Shown: positions 30,900 through 41,196, numbered from the stretch's first letter. The stretch: 64,000 nt of DNA from Ehrlichia ruminantium str. Welgevonden (GCF_000026005.1 NC_005295.2:1452356-1516355), one strand, 5' to 3'. Numbers and translations are program-made. Notes: generated by a model not told the origin, from the letters alone.

Positions 30900-31787
30900 A
30901 TGAATAAAAATAGAAAGTTAATTTTAAATACAGCGTTAGTATTTTCATTATTGTCTTTTTTACCTCACCAAGTACTTTCAATACCCATAAACAATAGTAT
31001 TAGTAAATATTCTGGTATATATTTTTCTGGAAGTTATAAATTAGAATTTCCGTTACTTGATAACTTTTCAATAAAAGAAACTACTTCTAATACTAAACAA
31101 GTAATTGGTTTAAGCAAAAAAAAAGAAGCAAAAGTCAGAGATATATTAAGTTATCATGCTGCATTTAACGAACCTTATACACCAATATTCCAGAACACTG
31201 TATCTGGTTTTAGTGGAACTGTTGGATACTCTTATACCAATAAATTAAGGTCTGAAATAGAAGTTTCTTATGAAAAATTTGATGCAGAAATCCCTGAAGG
31301 ATCTATTTATGATGACTATATAGAAGACACTTACAGGTATTTTGCTTTAGCTAGAGAAACCTCATCTTCTTTATCAAAAACTACACCTAAATATAATCAT
31401 TATATTATAATGAAAAATAATGGTGTATCTATTACTTCATTGATGGTTAATAATTGCTATCAGTTTTCTACATCACAATCTAATAAAATATTACCTTATA
31501 TATGTGGAGGTGTTGGTACAGATCTAGTACACTTCTTTAACAAATTACATATAAAACTTGCGTGTCAAGTTAAATTAGGTACCAGTTATTCACTATCTCC
31601 TCATTATCAATTGTTTGCTAATGTATATTATCATGAAGTAATCGGAAATTATTTCAATAAGTTAAAACCTATACGCACTGTTCTTCCAAGAAATACTACA
31701 AGCACAGAACTTAGTAACGTTTCAGCAACATCAACATTAAACATTAGCTATTTTGGTAGTGAAATTGGATTAAGATTTATACTCTAG
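30900..31787 (+). CDS. map1-6: MAP1 family outer membrane protein
   Basis: 295 residues, signal peptide ending near VLSI. Landmarks include KLEFPLLDNFSIKETT, FSGTVGYSYTNKLRSEIEVS, RYFALARE, MKNNGVSITSLMVNNCYQF, CGGVGTDLVHFFN and GSEIGLRFIL. The usual AYQGKLG strand reads ACQVKLGTSYS, adding a third central cysteine. AGGAG sits seven bases before the ATG. The stop is eight bases before the start of the decayed map1-5. Confidence 0.94.
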   Translation: MNKNRKLILNTALVFSLLSFLPHQVLSIPINNSISKYSGIYFSGSYKLEFPLLDNFSIKETTSNTKQVIGLSKKKEAKVRDILSYHAAFNEPYTPIFQNTVSGFSGTVGYSYTNKLRSEIEVSYEKFDAEIPEGSIYDDYIEDTYRYFALARETSSSLSKTTPKYNHYIIMKNNGVSITSLMVNNCYQFSTSQSNKILPYICGGVGTDLVHFFNKLHIKLACQVKLGTSYSLSPHYQLFANVYYHEVIGNYFNKLKPIRTVLPRNTTSTELSNVSATSTLNISYFGSEIGLRFIL

Positions 31788-31795
31788 GAGATCAT

Positions 31796-32413
31796 ATGAT
31801 TAAAGACAGTGTCTGCTTATCAAAAGTACAAGTATATCTTTTGCCCTTATCCGTATCTTTAAAAACTATATATAATCAAACAGAATTACAGGCTTTCAAA
31901 AATAGCGTCAACTTGCCTGTCAATTATAGGTTTTATACAAAACTAGAAAAAGAGAATAACAATAAAGAACTAGATATCAGAGACTTAGAATATAGCTACA
32001 AAGATAAATACAGGCATCCATTATCACGTAAAATAAATAAGGGATCATCTGAATTATCAATAAATAACAGCAAATTACTTCAAAATATTATTAGAAGTCA
32101 TCGAATGTCTATGATATCAGCTATGACTAATAGATATTATAAATTACCTTTAGAGGGTATAAACACATTACCTGATACAGGTATCAGAATTTTTCAGAGC
32201 TGTGTGTATTTTTTTAAGGTATTTTATGCAAAAATAGCATATAATGTCAAAGTAAGTAGAAAATACACAATACCTAATATAATCAGTATATTTACAAATA
32301 GATATCATAACAAAATAACAGACAATAAACTTAAAAATACAAGATTTTTTAACATACAAAAGCTTCCAAAGCTATTTATACATACTATTATCGGCCACAA
32401 CACATTTTGGTGA
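31796..32413 (+). pseudogene. map1-5: Decayed MAP1 family paralog
   Basis: The 205-codon frame is about 80 residues shorter than its neighbours and lacks a signal peptide. Only the C-terminal half aligns: MSMISAMTNRYYKLPLEGIN for the CYD region, AKIAYNVKVSRKYTIPN for the AYQGK strand, and NRYHNKITDNKLKN for the YYHKVIGNQFKNL element. The two conserved cysteines and the RYFALAR motif are gone or altered. At the end the homologous HFGEE...IRLR codons continue in a different frame (around 32400-32425) with a stop inside. These are signs of loss of function. It may still be translated, because the frame is long, but the protein should not be exported as a barrel. Confidence 0.8.
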
Positions 32414-32464
32414 AGAAACTTAAATAAGATTAAGACTATAAATTGCAATTAAATGAGGATCTTT

Positions 32465-33346
32465 ATGAAAAGTAAAATTATTTTTACTAATATAGTATTA
32501 ACATTTATATTATCTATACCTAGTATTTCTCATGCAGAAATATTAAACAAAGATACTGGTAAATATAATAACATATATTTAAGTACACAATACAAACCAG
32601 CAATACCTGTTTTTAATAATTTTTCAGTGAGTGAAAAAGATCAGAATACAGCATTATTAGTCGCTCTAACATCAGATATTAATAATACAAATATCAATAA
32701 TAATGAGAAAATAAGTCTTCCTCAGCATTTTACAACACCATATCATGCACAATTTCAAAATAGCATTATTAGTTTTAGTGGCACTATTGGACAGTATTTG
32801 CCAAAAAATTTAAGAGTTGAAATAGAAGGTTCTTATAAATCATTCGATGTAAAAAACCCTGGATATTATGATGTAAATGATGCATATAGATACTTTGCTT
32901 TAGCAAGAGATGTAAAAAATAATTCATACCAACCTCAAGATAACAAAACAAACAATACCACCAACCTTGCATATTATACTATAATGAAAAATTATGGTGT
33001 ATCAATCATGTCTGTTCTCCTAAACGGATGTTATGATATTTCTGTAGATAAATTAAAAGCCTCACCTTATATATGTTTAGGAATAGGTGTAGATACAATA
33101 GAGTTTTTTGAAACTCTACATATAAAATTTGCTTATCAATGCAAAGTTGGTATTAGTTATCTTATACTTCCTCAAGTTAGCTTATTTGCAGATGGGTACT
33201 ATCACAAAGTAAAAAACAATCAATTTAAAAACTTGAATACTATACAAGTTCGTATGCTTGCAAATAATCCCAAAATTACATATGCAGCTGCTACACTTAA
33301 TATAAGCTATTTTGGTGCTGAAATTGGTGCAAGATTTACATTCTAA
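32465..33346 (+). CDS. map1-4: MAP1 family outer membrane protein
   Basis: 293 residues. The ATG at 32465 is preferred over one four codons upstream because GAGGA lies about seven bases before it and the signal peptide MKSKIIFTNIVLTFILS starts there. Landmarks: TQYKPAIPVFNNFSVSE, AYRYFALARD, MKNYGVSIMSVLLNGCYDI, CLGIGVDTIEFFE, YQCKVGISYL (extra Cys), YYHKVKNNQFKNL, GAEIGARFTF. It begins 51 bp after the decayed map1-5, the widest gap in the compact run. Confidence 0.95.
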   Translation: MKSKIIFTNIVLTFILSIPSISHAEILNKDTGKYNNIYLSTQYKPAIPVFNNFSVSEKDQNTALLVALTSDINNTNINNNEKISLPQHFTTPYHAQFQNSIISFSGTIGQYLPKNLRVEIEGSYKSFDVKNPGYYDVNDAYRYFALARDVKNNSYQPQDNKTNNTTNLAYYTIMKNYGVSIMSVLLNGCYDISVDKLKASPYICLGIGVDTIEFFETLHIKFAYQCKVGISYLILPQVSLFADGYYHKVKNNQFKNLNTIQVRMLANNPKITYAAATLNISYFGAEIGARFTF

Positions 33347-33366
33347 CAATAAAATAAAGAGATTTT

Positions 33367-34314
33367 ATGACAAACAAACTTACTTTTACAGGTACAGTAC
33401 TAGCACTTTTGTTATGCATACCTAACACATCTTTCTCAGAAATTAAATACAATAACAATACTCATATACAGTATAGCATATATGTCAGCGGACAATATAA
33501 ACCAAGTGTTTCCAATTTTCGTAATTTCTCAGTTAAAGAAACTAACACTTATACAAAAAATCTAATAGGTGTTAAAAAGGACATTACATCTTTAGAGGTA
33601 CATACAAATAATAACAAACCAATTGTAAGTAGAAGAAATCCAAATCCTGGACCTACTATTAAAGCTACAGGAATTAGCCATCCTAGTAATTTTAATATTC
33701 CTTATAATCCAGAATTTCAAGATAATATAATAAATTTTAGTGGAACAATCGGTTATCAATTTTCAAAAAGTAAAAGAATAGAAATAGAAGGATCTTATAA
33801 AATATTTGATGTAAAGGATCCTGGTGGATATATGCTTTATGATGCATATCGATACTTTGCATTAGCACGTGAAATGAATGATACAAAATTTGAGCCAAAA
33901 CCATATCAATTAGACAATGTTTTCAACAACTTTTATCATACAGTTATGAAAAATACAGGTCTGTCAATCATATCTGTTATGATTAATGGATGTCATGATT
34001 TTCATGTAAATGAATTAAAAATATCACCTTATATATGCGCAGGCGTTGGAATAAACACTATAGAATTTTTTGATACCTCACATATAAAGTTTGCTTATCA
34101 AGGCAAAATTGGCATTAGTTATCCACTATCTAACAACATTAAAGTATTTTCAAATGGATATTATCATAAAGTAGCAGGTAATAAATTTAAAAACTTAGAA
34201 GTTATTCATGTTGCCAATTTACACAATGCACCATGGTATACATCTGCAATAGCGACACTTAATATAGGATATTTCGGAGCCGAAGTTGGAATAAGATTAG
34301 GCTTAAAATTATAA
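33367..34314 (+). CDS. map1-3: MAP1 family outer membrane protein, long first loop
   Basis: 315 residues, the longest intact member. Signal peptide ends near SFSE. The first variable loop is extended by a polar, proline-containing stretch (RRNPNPGPT region, about residues 88-100). Landmarks: GQYKPSVSNFRNFSVKETN, AYRYFALARE, MKNTGLSIISVMINGCHDF (His replaces Tyr after Cys), CAGVGINTIEFFD, YQGKIGISYP and GAEVGIRLGLKL. The end lacks the terminal aromatic residue. It is very similar to map1-2, the next gene. Confidence 0.95.
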   Translation: MTNKLTFTGTVLALLLCIPNTSFSEIKYNNNTHIQYSIYVSGQYKPSVSNFRNFSVKETNTYTKNLIGVKKDITSLEVHTNNNKPIVSRRNPNPGPTIKATGISHPSNFNIPYNPEFQDNIINFSGTIGYQFSKSKRIEIEGSYKIFDVKDPGGYMLYDAYRYFALAREMNDTKFEPKPYQLDNVFNNFYHTVMKNTGLSIISVMINGCHDFHVNELKISPYICAGVGINTIEFFDTSHIKFAYQGKIGISYPLSNNIKVFSNGYYHKVAGNKFKNLEVIHVANLHNAPWYTSAIATLNIGYFGAEVGIRLGLKL

Positions 34315-34337
34315 ATTGTAATTAAAAAAGGACACGT

Positions 34338-35258
34338 ATGAAAAACAAACTCATTGCAACAGGTATAGTATTAACATTGCTATCATTTATACCTAATATA
34401 TCTTTCTCAGAAATCACGCACAATAATACTGAAATACGTTATTCCATATATATTAGTGGTCAATATAAACCAAGTGTTTCTAACTTTAGCAATTTTTCAG
34501 TTAAAGAAACTAATACTAACACAGAAAATTTAGTAGCCACAAAACAAGATATTGCACCTTTAGACATTGATGCAGGTCTAGTTACTCCTAAACCTCCGCA
34601 GAAATCACAAAAAATTTATAAAGGTCTTAGAGAATCTACTAACTTCAATCATCCATACACTGCAGAATTTCAAGATAACAACATAAGCTTTGGTGGAGCT
34701 ATTGGATACTCTTCTACTAAAGGAACAAGAGTTGAATTAGAAGGATCTTATGAATTCTTTGATGTAAAAGACCCAATCGGTCATAAACTACACGATGCAC
34801 ATCGGTATTTTGCGTTAGCACGTGCTATGAACAAATATAAACCATTTGAACCAAAACGACAGTATGAATTAAGAACACATCATACAGTAATGAGAAATGA
34901 TGGAGTATATATTTCATCTATTATGCTTAATGGGTGTTATGATTTTTCTATAAATGAATTGAAAATATCACCTTATATGTGTGTAGGTATTGGTATAAAT
35001 GCTATAGAATTTTTCGATGCATTACACCTAAAACTTGCCTATCAAGGTAAATTTGGTATAAGCTATCCCATATCTAACAATATTAAATTATTCGCAGATG
35101 GATATTACTACAAAGTAACAGACAATAAATTCAAAAACCTCAAAGTTATTCATGTTGCTGATCTGAATAACACCCCATTAGTAACATCTGCAATAGCTAC
35201 ACTTAATGTTGAATATTTTGGTGGAGAAATTGGAATAAGATTTGGATTAAAGTTATAA
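34338..35258 (+). CDS. map1-2: MAP1 family outer membrane protein, last gene of the compact run
   Basis: 306 residues, signal peptide ending near SFSE. It shares with map1-3 the segment GQYKPSVSNF-x-NFSVKETNT, the SNNIK element and the unusual end RFGLKL, so the pair looks like a recent tandem duplication. Other landmarks: AHRYFALARA, MRNDGVYISSIMLNGCYDF, CVGIGINAIEFFD, YQGKFGISYP, GGEIGIRFGL. AGGA lies before the ATG. No strong terminator is visible beyond the stop; a 1.4 kb gap follows. Confidence 0.95.
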   Translation: MKNKLIATGIVLTLLSFIPNISFSEITHNNTEIRYSIYISGQYKPSVSNFSNFSVKETNTNTENLVATKQDIAPLDIDAGLVTPKPPQKSQKIYKGLRESTNFNHPYTAEFQDNNISFGGAIGYSSTKGTRVELEGSYEFFDVKDPIGHKLHDAHRYFALARAMNKYKPFEPKRQYELRTHHTVMRNDGVYISSIMLNGCYDFSINELKISPYMCVGIGINAIEFFDALHLKLAYQGKFGISYPISNNIKLFADGYYYKVTDNKFKNLKVIHVADLNNTPLVTSAIATLNVEYFGGEIGIRFGLKL

Positions 35259-36567
35259 TGTTATATAAAAAATAAGTTTTTCTCTGGTAAATAAAATTTA
35301 GCTTAGTGGATATCATATAAGTTTTTTATTATTTTGATTTTATATATAATGTATATCAGTATTCTAATGGTACTGGTATACATCATATGGTACATACAAC
35401 AATAATATAAATAACGTTTCTTATTATGTGATAACTTTTTAGGTGATTAAACTAAATAATTTAAGTTAAGGTTAGAAAATCGTTATATATTTTTAATATA
35501 CTAATTAATGTTTTTTATCTTTACAAATAGAATTTTAAAATATTATAAGGTATAGTAAAACTATTAGTTATTTTTTGATTAAAAATATAAAAATTCAAAT
35601 ATAATATTATATTATATAAATAACCTCATAAGTATTACATAAAACAATAATTTATATAATGAACAAAGCATGATTTCTTTCTTATAAAACCATTAAGAAA
35701 AATGAATTACACATTGTATCTATCATAATAAAAATATCACTATATTTACTAAAATGCCTTCTATTACTTACATATATTATATATGTTTTCTTTACTAATA
35801 ATTTTATAAAACTTTTTATATTTCATATAGAAAATTTATATGTAAAAATAAGATTAATATTTGTCATCCACTATTCTATAGGATTAGACCACCTGGTAAC
35901 AGATAGTAGTATGTAAACAACATTAAAAACAAAACATCATAAAGTAATTACAATAGCAGACACACATTAATATGTTCATGACACATGATATAATTAATAT
36001 TAATCATTTTTAACAAGCTATAAGGAAAACTTAGATATCAAAAATTATAAATTTTTTATGTAAAAAAATAATACTAATATTTTCTTTACATCATCACTAT
36101 TTTTCCCAATTAATAGAGCTTCTTCTTATTAAGAATACTTTGACATAAAAAACTTAAAATTATATATATGCAATATCCTTATATGTATTTTGTAACAGCA
36201 TATACTTTACCTATGTTTATAGATAGTATTTCAAATACAAGCTGACTTATTAAAATAATTACCTATTAAAACAAGTGTAAACTCATAAATTAAATATATA
36301 TCATAAAAACTATTATTATGCACACATTCAAAAATGGTTAATATATTAATTTATTTTTTATATAGCTTTTTATGTTTTAACATTCAAATATTATAATTAT
36401 TAATTAATTACCCTGTTATTATAACAATGTATAAAATAGCTTCCATACCTAAAAACAACAGTATAGACTAGGATAATTAACTATTTAATTAATATTGCTA
36501 TATACTATTTTATAGTATTATATTAATTATTCTGAAAAATTAATTGATATAACTATAATTTTTAAAG
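35259..36567. other. Non-coding gap map1-2 to map1-1
   Basis: About 1.3 kb, extremely AT-rich, with no credible gene. It separates the compact map1-12 to map1-2 run from map1-1, so map1-1 must have its own promoter here. A TATAAT at 36554-36559 is a candidate -10 box but has only a poor -35. Confidence 0.55.
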
Positions 36568-36592
36568 AAAATTTACATTCTACCTTGCTTTT
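36568..36592 (+). promoter_or_regulatory. Conserved leader of map1-1
   Basis: The 25-base segment with TTACATT and CTTGCTTTT matches the one at 37798-37822 upstream of map1 at 21 or more positions, and similarity continues with more drift to the start codon. It begins about 8 bp after a TATAAT at 36554-36559, so it may be the start of the transcript. Confidence 0.55.
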
Positions 36593-36650
36593 CTTTACTT
36601 ATTTTATTATTCTTAAATTATTTATTATCTTTTATAAAAGGTTTATTAAT

Positions 36651-37499
36651 ATGAATTATAAAAAAATTCTCGTAAGAAGTGCGTTAATCTCATTAATGTC
36701 ATTTTTACCATATCAGTCTTTTGCAGAACCTGTAAGTTCAAATAACATTGGAAATGAAAATGCTAAAGAAGGGTTCTACATAAGTGCAAAATACAACCCA
36801 AGCATACCACACTTCAGAAAATTTTCTGCTGAGGAAACTCCTGTATACGGTAAAGACTCTCCAACTAAAAAGGTATTTGGGTTAAAAAAGGAGGGTTCTA
36901 TAACAAAATACAGTGATTTCACTAGAACAGATATATCGTTTGAGGGCCAAAATAATTTTATCTCAGGTTTCTCAGGAAGCATAGGTTATATCATGGATGG
37001 ACCAAGAGTAGAGATTGAAGCTGCATACCAAAAATTCAACCCAAAAAATCCAGCTAATGAAACTGATACTAGTGATTACTATAAACACTATGGATTATCT
37101 CGTGCAGAAACCATGACAGATAAAAAATATGTTGTACTTACAAATAATGGAGTAACTTTTTCATCATTAATGTTTAATGCTTGCTATGACATTACAGCAG
37201 AAGGAGTACCTTTCATTCCATATGCATGTGCTGGTATTGGTGCAGATCTTATATCTATATTTGATGATATAAATTTAAAATTTGCTTACCAAGGTAAAAT
37301 TGGTATTAGTTATCCAATTACTCCTGAAATTTCTGCATTTATTGGCGGATATTACCATGGAGTAATAGGTAACAAGTATAACAAAGTACCTGTAAAGCTT
37401 CCTGTAACTTTAACAGATGCTCCTCAAAGCACTTCCGCTTCAGTAACTCTTGACGCTGGATATTTTGGTGGTGAACTTGGAGTAAGGTTTACTTTCTAG
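36651..37499 (+). CDS. map1-1: MAP1 family outer membrane protein next to map1
   Basis: 282 residues from the ATG at 36651. A TTG-initiated in-frame extension from 36585 exists but is the conserved leader, and the signal peptide MNYKKILVRSALISLMSFLP begins at 36651. Landmarks: AKYNPSIPHFRKFSAEET, SGSIGYIMDGPRVEIEAAYQKF, FNACYDI, CAGIGADLISIFD, YQGKIGISYP and GGELGVRFTF with terminal Phe. From published work on this locus, as I recall it, map1-1 is transcribed mainly in tick cells. It closely resembles map1 and is followed by its own hairpin. Confidence 0.96.
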   Translation: MNYKKILVRSALISLMSFLPYQSFAEPVSSNNIGNENAKEGFYISAKYNPSIPHFRKFSAEETPVYGKDSPTKKVFGLKKEGSITKYSDFTRTDISFEGQNNFISGFSGSIGYIMDGPRVEIEAAYQKFNPKNPANETDTSDYYKHYGLSRAETMTDKKYVVLTNNGVTFSSLMFNACYDITAEGVPFIPYACAGIGADLISIFDDINLKFAYQGKIGISYPITPEISAFIGGYYHGVIGNKYNKVPVKLPVTLTDAPQSTSASVTLDAGYFGGELGVRFTF

Positions 37500-37563
37500 T
37501 ATTTTTGTTTCACTGATATTACAAAAACAATCTAAAGAAAAATTTTGTAGCATCGTACATAAT

Positions 37564-37605
37564 AGGGAAAACATAGAGTTATCTAAAGTTTTCCCTTAGC
37601 TTTAT
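37564..37605 (+). terminator. Hairpin after map1-1
   Basis: AGGGAAAAC (37564-37572) and GTTTTCCCT (37588-37596) form a nine-pair stem with G/C at its base, followed by a T-containing but impure tail. It lies 65 bp after the map1-1 stop and 276 bp before map1. It may terminate or attenuate read-through into map1. Confidence 0.5.
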
Positions 37606-37797
37606 TCTGAGTTATATTAATGGGTTTATGAGGTATTTTTATGTAAATAAGAACATTTTTGATATGTATTAGTTAAGTTTATTTTTATTTATAACTTGTA
37701 TTTGTATTCAAGAAATAGTAATTATTCAAATAAATTTCATTATTGGTTTTGTATAATTATTAATTTTTTTTTACACCTACTAATAGTATTTCATACT

Positions 37798-37822
37798 AAA
37801 ACTTACATTATAGCTTGCTTTT
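37798..37822 (+). promoter_or_regulatory. Conserved leader of map1
   Basis: Counterpart of 36568-36592, with TTACATT and CTTGCTTTT conserved. TTTACA (37770-37775) and CATACT (37792-37797), 16 bp apart, are a possible but modest promoter just upstream. The ribosome binding site AGGTG precedes the ATG by four to five bases. Confidence 0.5.
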
Positions 37823-37871
37823 ATTTTTTACTTCTACTATTGTTAATTTATTTGTCATTATTAGGTGTAAT

Positions 37872-38744
37872 ATGAATTGCAAGAAAATTTTTATCACAAG
37901 TACACTAATATCATTAGTGTCATTTTTACCTGGTGTGTCCTTTTCTGATGTAATACAGGAGGATAGCAACCCAGCTGGTAGTGTTTACATTAGCGCAAAA
38001 TACATGCCAACTGCTTCACACTTTGGTAAAATGTCAATTAAAGAAGATTCAAAAAATACTCAAACAGTGTTTGGTCTAAAAAAAGATTGGGATGGAGTTA
38101 AAGTACCAACATCAGAAAACACCAATTACTCTTCACTTTTTACTGAAAAAGATTATTCTTTCAGATATGAAAACAATCCGTTTTTAGGTTTTGCTGGAGC
38201 AATTGGGTACTCAATGAATGGACCAAGAATAGAGTTCGAAGTATCCTATGAAACTTTTGATGTAAAAAACCCAGGTGGCAACTACAAAAATGATGCACAC
38301 ATGTACTGTGCTTTAGATACAGCACAACAGAGTGCTACTAATGGTGCAACATTAGCTTCATCTGTTATGATAAAAAATGAAAATTTAACAAATATATCAT
38401 TAATGTTAAATGCGTGTTATGATATAATGCTTGATGGAATGCCAGTTTCTCCATATGTATGTGCAGGTATTGGTACTGATTTAGTGTCAGTAATTAATGC
38501 TACAAATCCTAAATTATCTTATCAAGGAAAGCTAGGCATAAGTTACTCAATCAATTCTGAAGCTTCTATCTTTATCGGTGGACATTTCCATAGAGTTATA
38601 GGTAATGAATTTAAAGATATTGCTACTTTAAAAATATTTACCGCAACTAATAAAGTATCTACTGTAGCCAATCCAGGTTTTGCATCAGCAACACTTGATG
38701 TTTGTCACTTTGGTATAGAAATTGGAGGAAGGTTTATATTTTAA
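37872..38744 (+). CDS. map1: Major antigenic protein 1 (MAP1)
   Basis: The immunodominant outer membrane protein of E. ruminantium, 290 residues, homologous to E. chaffeensis P28 and E. canis P30. I recognise its signal peptide and the mature start SDVIQEDSNPAGSVYISAKY directly. Further landmarks: GFAGAIGYSMNGPRIEFEVS, AHMYCALDT, NACYDIM, CAGIGTDLVSV, YQGKLGISYS, and GIEIGGRFIF with terminal Phe. The frame is open upstream to a TTG at 37815 but the signal peptide sets the start at 37872. It stands apart from its neighbours with its own leader and terminator, consistent with strong independent expression. Its variable loops are the basis of strain typing and serology. Confidence 0.98.
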   Translation: MNCKKIFITSTLISLVSFLPGVSFSDVIQEDSNPAGSVYISAKYMPTASHFGKMSIKEDSKNTQTVFGLKKDWDGVKVPTSENTNYSSLFTEKDYSFRYENNPFLGFAGAIGYSMNGPRIEFEVSYETFDVKNPGGNYKNDAHMYCALDTAQQSATNGATLASSVMIKNENLTNISLMLNACYDIMLDGMPVSPYVCAGIGTDLVSVINATNPKLSYQGKLGISYSINSEASIFIGGHFHRVIGNEFKDIATLKIFTATNKVSTVANPGFASATLDVCHFGIEIGGRFIF

Positions 38745-38858
38745 CTATAATTGTGATTAATAATTGGCTAATATCGCCAGTTTAAGTATGTTTATGCTAT
38801 ATAGATTTTTCATCATAAAACTTGAAATGTTATATAGTTAATTATTGTATGATATGTT

Positions 38859-38938
38859 AATAGCTAACAATTGTATATTATGAGTTTATGTGATATACAT
38901 GTATGATTGTTAGCTATTTCTTTTGGTTTTATTTTTTG
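38859..38938 (+). terminator. Probable map1 terminator
   Basis: AATAGCTAACAAT (38859-38871) and ATTGTTAGCTATT (38906-38918) pair perfectly over 13 bases with a 34-base loop, followed by a T-rich tract. It is about 115 bp beyond the map1 stop. The loop is long for an intrinsic terminator. Confidence 0.5.
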
Positions 38939-40350
38939 TATTCTTTTAGATTCCTTAGGTAAGGTTATATTGCTTCAAAATTGTATACTTATTTTTACAA
39001 TAGGGTAAGTAATCACTTGAAATAGTGAAGTGTTGTATATAAAAGTCTATGTTGAAAGTAGAATACATTTGCTTTTTTAGTAAAGTACATTACTAATACA
39101 TATATTACATTAGGTAATTAAGATAACAGATGCTTTTATTTTTTTAATATCTATGGTTCATTATAATATAAACATGTTTACACATTAATAAATAAATTTT
39201 ATATCTCTGACTTTGCTGTTAATATTGTATCTTTATTATATTAAAAAAAATCTTTTACAATGGGTTATAACTTTCTATAAAATAAATTTCAAATATTACA
39301 GTTTTTAACGCAATAATATACAGTTACATACTTAAAAATATAAAAAATCACAACTACATTACTAAAAATAGTTTCAATTGTACAGTTAATACCAATAAAA
39401 TTTACAAATATAACTTACCAAAAGATATAAATATGCTTTCTATTGCTATAATACTAGAGGAATATTTAGTTTAGAAAAACTATTATTAAATAAATTATAC
39501 TAAATTTTATATTAAGCTTAATGGAAAATATTAATAGAGAACATACAAAAATGTAATTTACTAGGTTGGGCTATAATAGCAAAGATATATATTATTCACA
39601 TCTAGCATTTATATGAAAGTTTGACTTTTAACTATTAATATAGACTTAGAAATAGTTAAACCATCTTATCCTTAAACAGGAAACACAAATATTAAACACT
39701 TTTTAAACAAGCTAATCCTTTTTTCCAAACATCGAATTAAACCATAAAAACTTACATACATGTAATATACTCAACTTATAGATAAAAAATAAACACACAA
39801 AACTACTTAATATAAAATTTATGATACATTAAAATACATTACATGTATTAGCTCAAAACATGTTAAATACTATAAAAATATATAATAACAATCCACAATT
39901 AAATACTAAAATTAGCAATTAACCTAAGGATACATACAATATTAACAAACTCATATCTAATTATATATATAACAATAGCATATAATTATATTTAAATAAA
40001 TTATACGTTTTAGAAAACAAACAAAGCTTAATCCATATACCACAAGCTATTTGCAGATTAATAAAACAACAAACTTAATTCATCAATACTATTACTTATT
40101 TCATAGACATCACAATAAAAACACATCTGTAATAAACTAAAAATTATAAAAGGAAAAATACCAAGCCTACCTTTAAACCTTTAACAGTAACTAAAAATAG
40201 TGCTTACCACCCATGTTCTCTTATCATACAAACTATCAATCTCAATAACTAGAAATACATAGTTAAAGACAAGGACTAGTAAATAGATAACCTAACTAAA
40301 AAAACATAACATCAAGTATTAATATAAAAAAACTATATATTACTTATTTA
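38939..40350. other. Non-coding gap map1 to map1+1
   Basis: About 1.4 kb separating the converging map1 and map1+1 genes. No credible gene, RNA or long repeat was found. Confidence 0.55.
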
Positions 40351-41196
40351 CTATAAGAAAAATCTAATCCCAACCTCACAACCAAAATAATCAATATCTA
40401 AATTAGCAGAAACAAATGTCATTTTAGGAACAGTATTTAACTGAACAGGATGATAAACCACTTTCACCCTATCATATTTACTACCCATAACTTTATGATA
40501 ATACCCACCACCAAATAGCATAGTACGAATACTTAGTGGGTAGTTTACTCCAAATTTAAGCTGATAAGAAAATTTAGGCAATGAAACTCCTATAAATTTT
40601 ACATAATCCCCACCAATACCAGCACACACGTAAGGTGCTAAAGGAATATTTCCGTGAGCAACATCATAACAAAAATTTACATGCAATGTCCTAATCTTAA
40701 CCCCATTATTTTCCAACACTACAAAATCATTATTATTACTTGAGTCAGTATTAGGAGCTGCATTATCTTGACGAGATACAGCACAAAACTTATGACTTTG
40801 ACTCCCTTCAGGATACCACTGCCTTTCAATTCCGAAACTTGAATAAGATGTTTCAAATTCCATTCTTATATTATCAAAATAGTACCCAAACATACCACCT
40901 ATCCCTGTAGAACTGGTACTATAAGTAGGATTATATAATCTTGTAAAATTAGCACGTTTTGTAATATCAGATTTACTTAGATCCAAATCTAATCCATAAA
41001 CACCCTTAGTTAAACCAGGGATTGTTTCTGAAGCTGAAAAATTATCAAAATTTGGTATACCTGTCCTATACTGAACACCTGCATAAAACCTACTTCTATT
41101 TTCTGAAACATCCATATCAGATATAGCACGTTCAGGTAGTAAAGAAAACAACAATGCACTTAATGTAACACCTAAAACAAATTCCTTATAATTCAT
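40351..41196 (-). CDS. map1+1: MAP1 family outer membrane protein, inverted
   Basis: 281 residues from the ATG at 41196, chosen because the family signal peptide (MNYKEFVLGVTLSALLFSLL) begins there; an ATG four codons earlier is possible. Landmarks: AGVQYRTGIPNFDNFSASET, IGGMFGYYFDNIRMEFETS, VNFCYDV, CAGIGGDYVKFI, YQLKFGVNYP, and GCEVGIRFFL. A cysteine in the last strand (YFGCEVG) is unusual. It is the only paralog on the minus strand and converges on map1, so an inversion or insertion separated it from the rest. It has its own promoter. Confidence 0.95.
   Translation of the reverse strand: MNYKEFVLGVTLSALLFSLLPERAISDMDVSENRSRFYAGVQYRTGIPNFDNFSASETIPGLTKGVYGLDLDLSKSDITKRANFTRLYNPTYSTSSTGIGGMFGYYFDNIRMEFETSYSSFGIERQWYPEGSQSHKFCAVSRQDNAAPNTDSSNNNDFVVLENNGVKIRTLHVNFCYDVAHGNIPLAPYVCAGIGGDYVKFIGVSLPKFSYQLKFGVNYPLSIRTMLFGGGYYHKVMGSKYDRVKVVYHPVQLNTVPKMTFVSANLDIDYFGCEVGIRFFL

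Noticed and set aside
36585..36650. In-frame TTG-initiated extension of map1-1 (and the same at 37815 for map1)
   Set aside because: The extension would bury the signal peptide; it is the conserved leader that happens to be open, and the ATG starts match all other family members.
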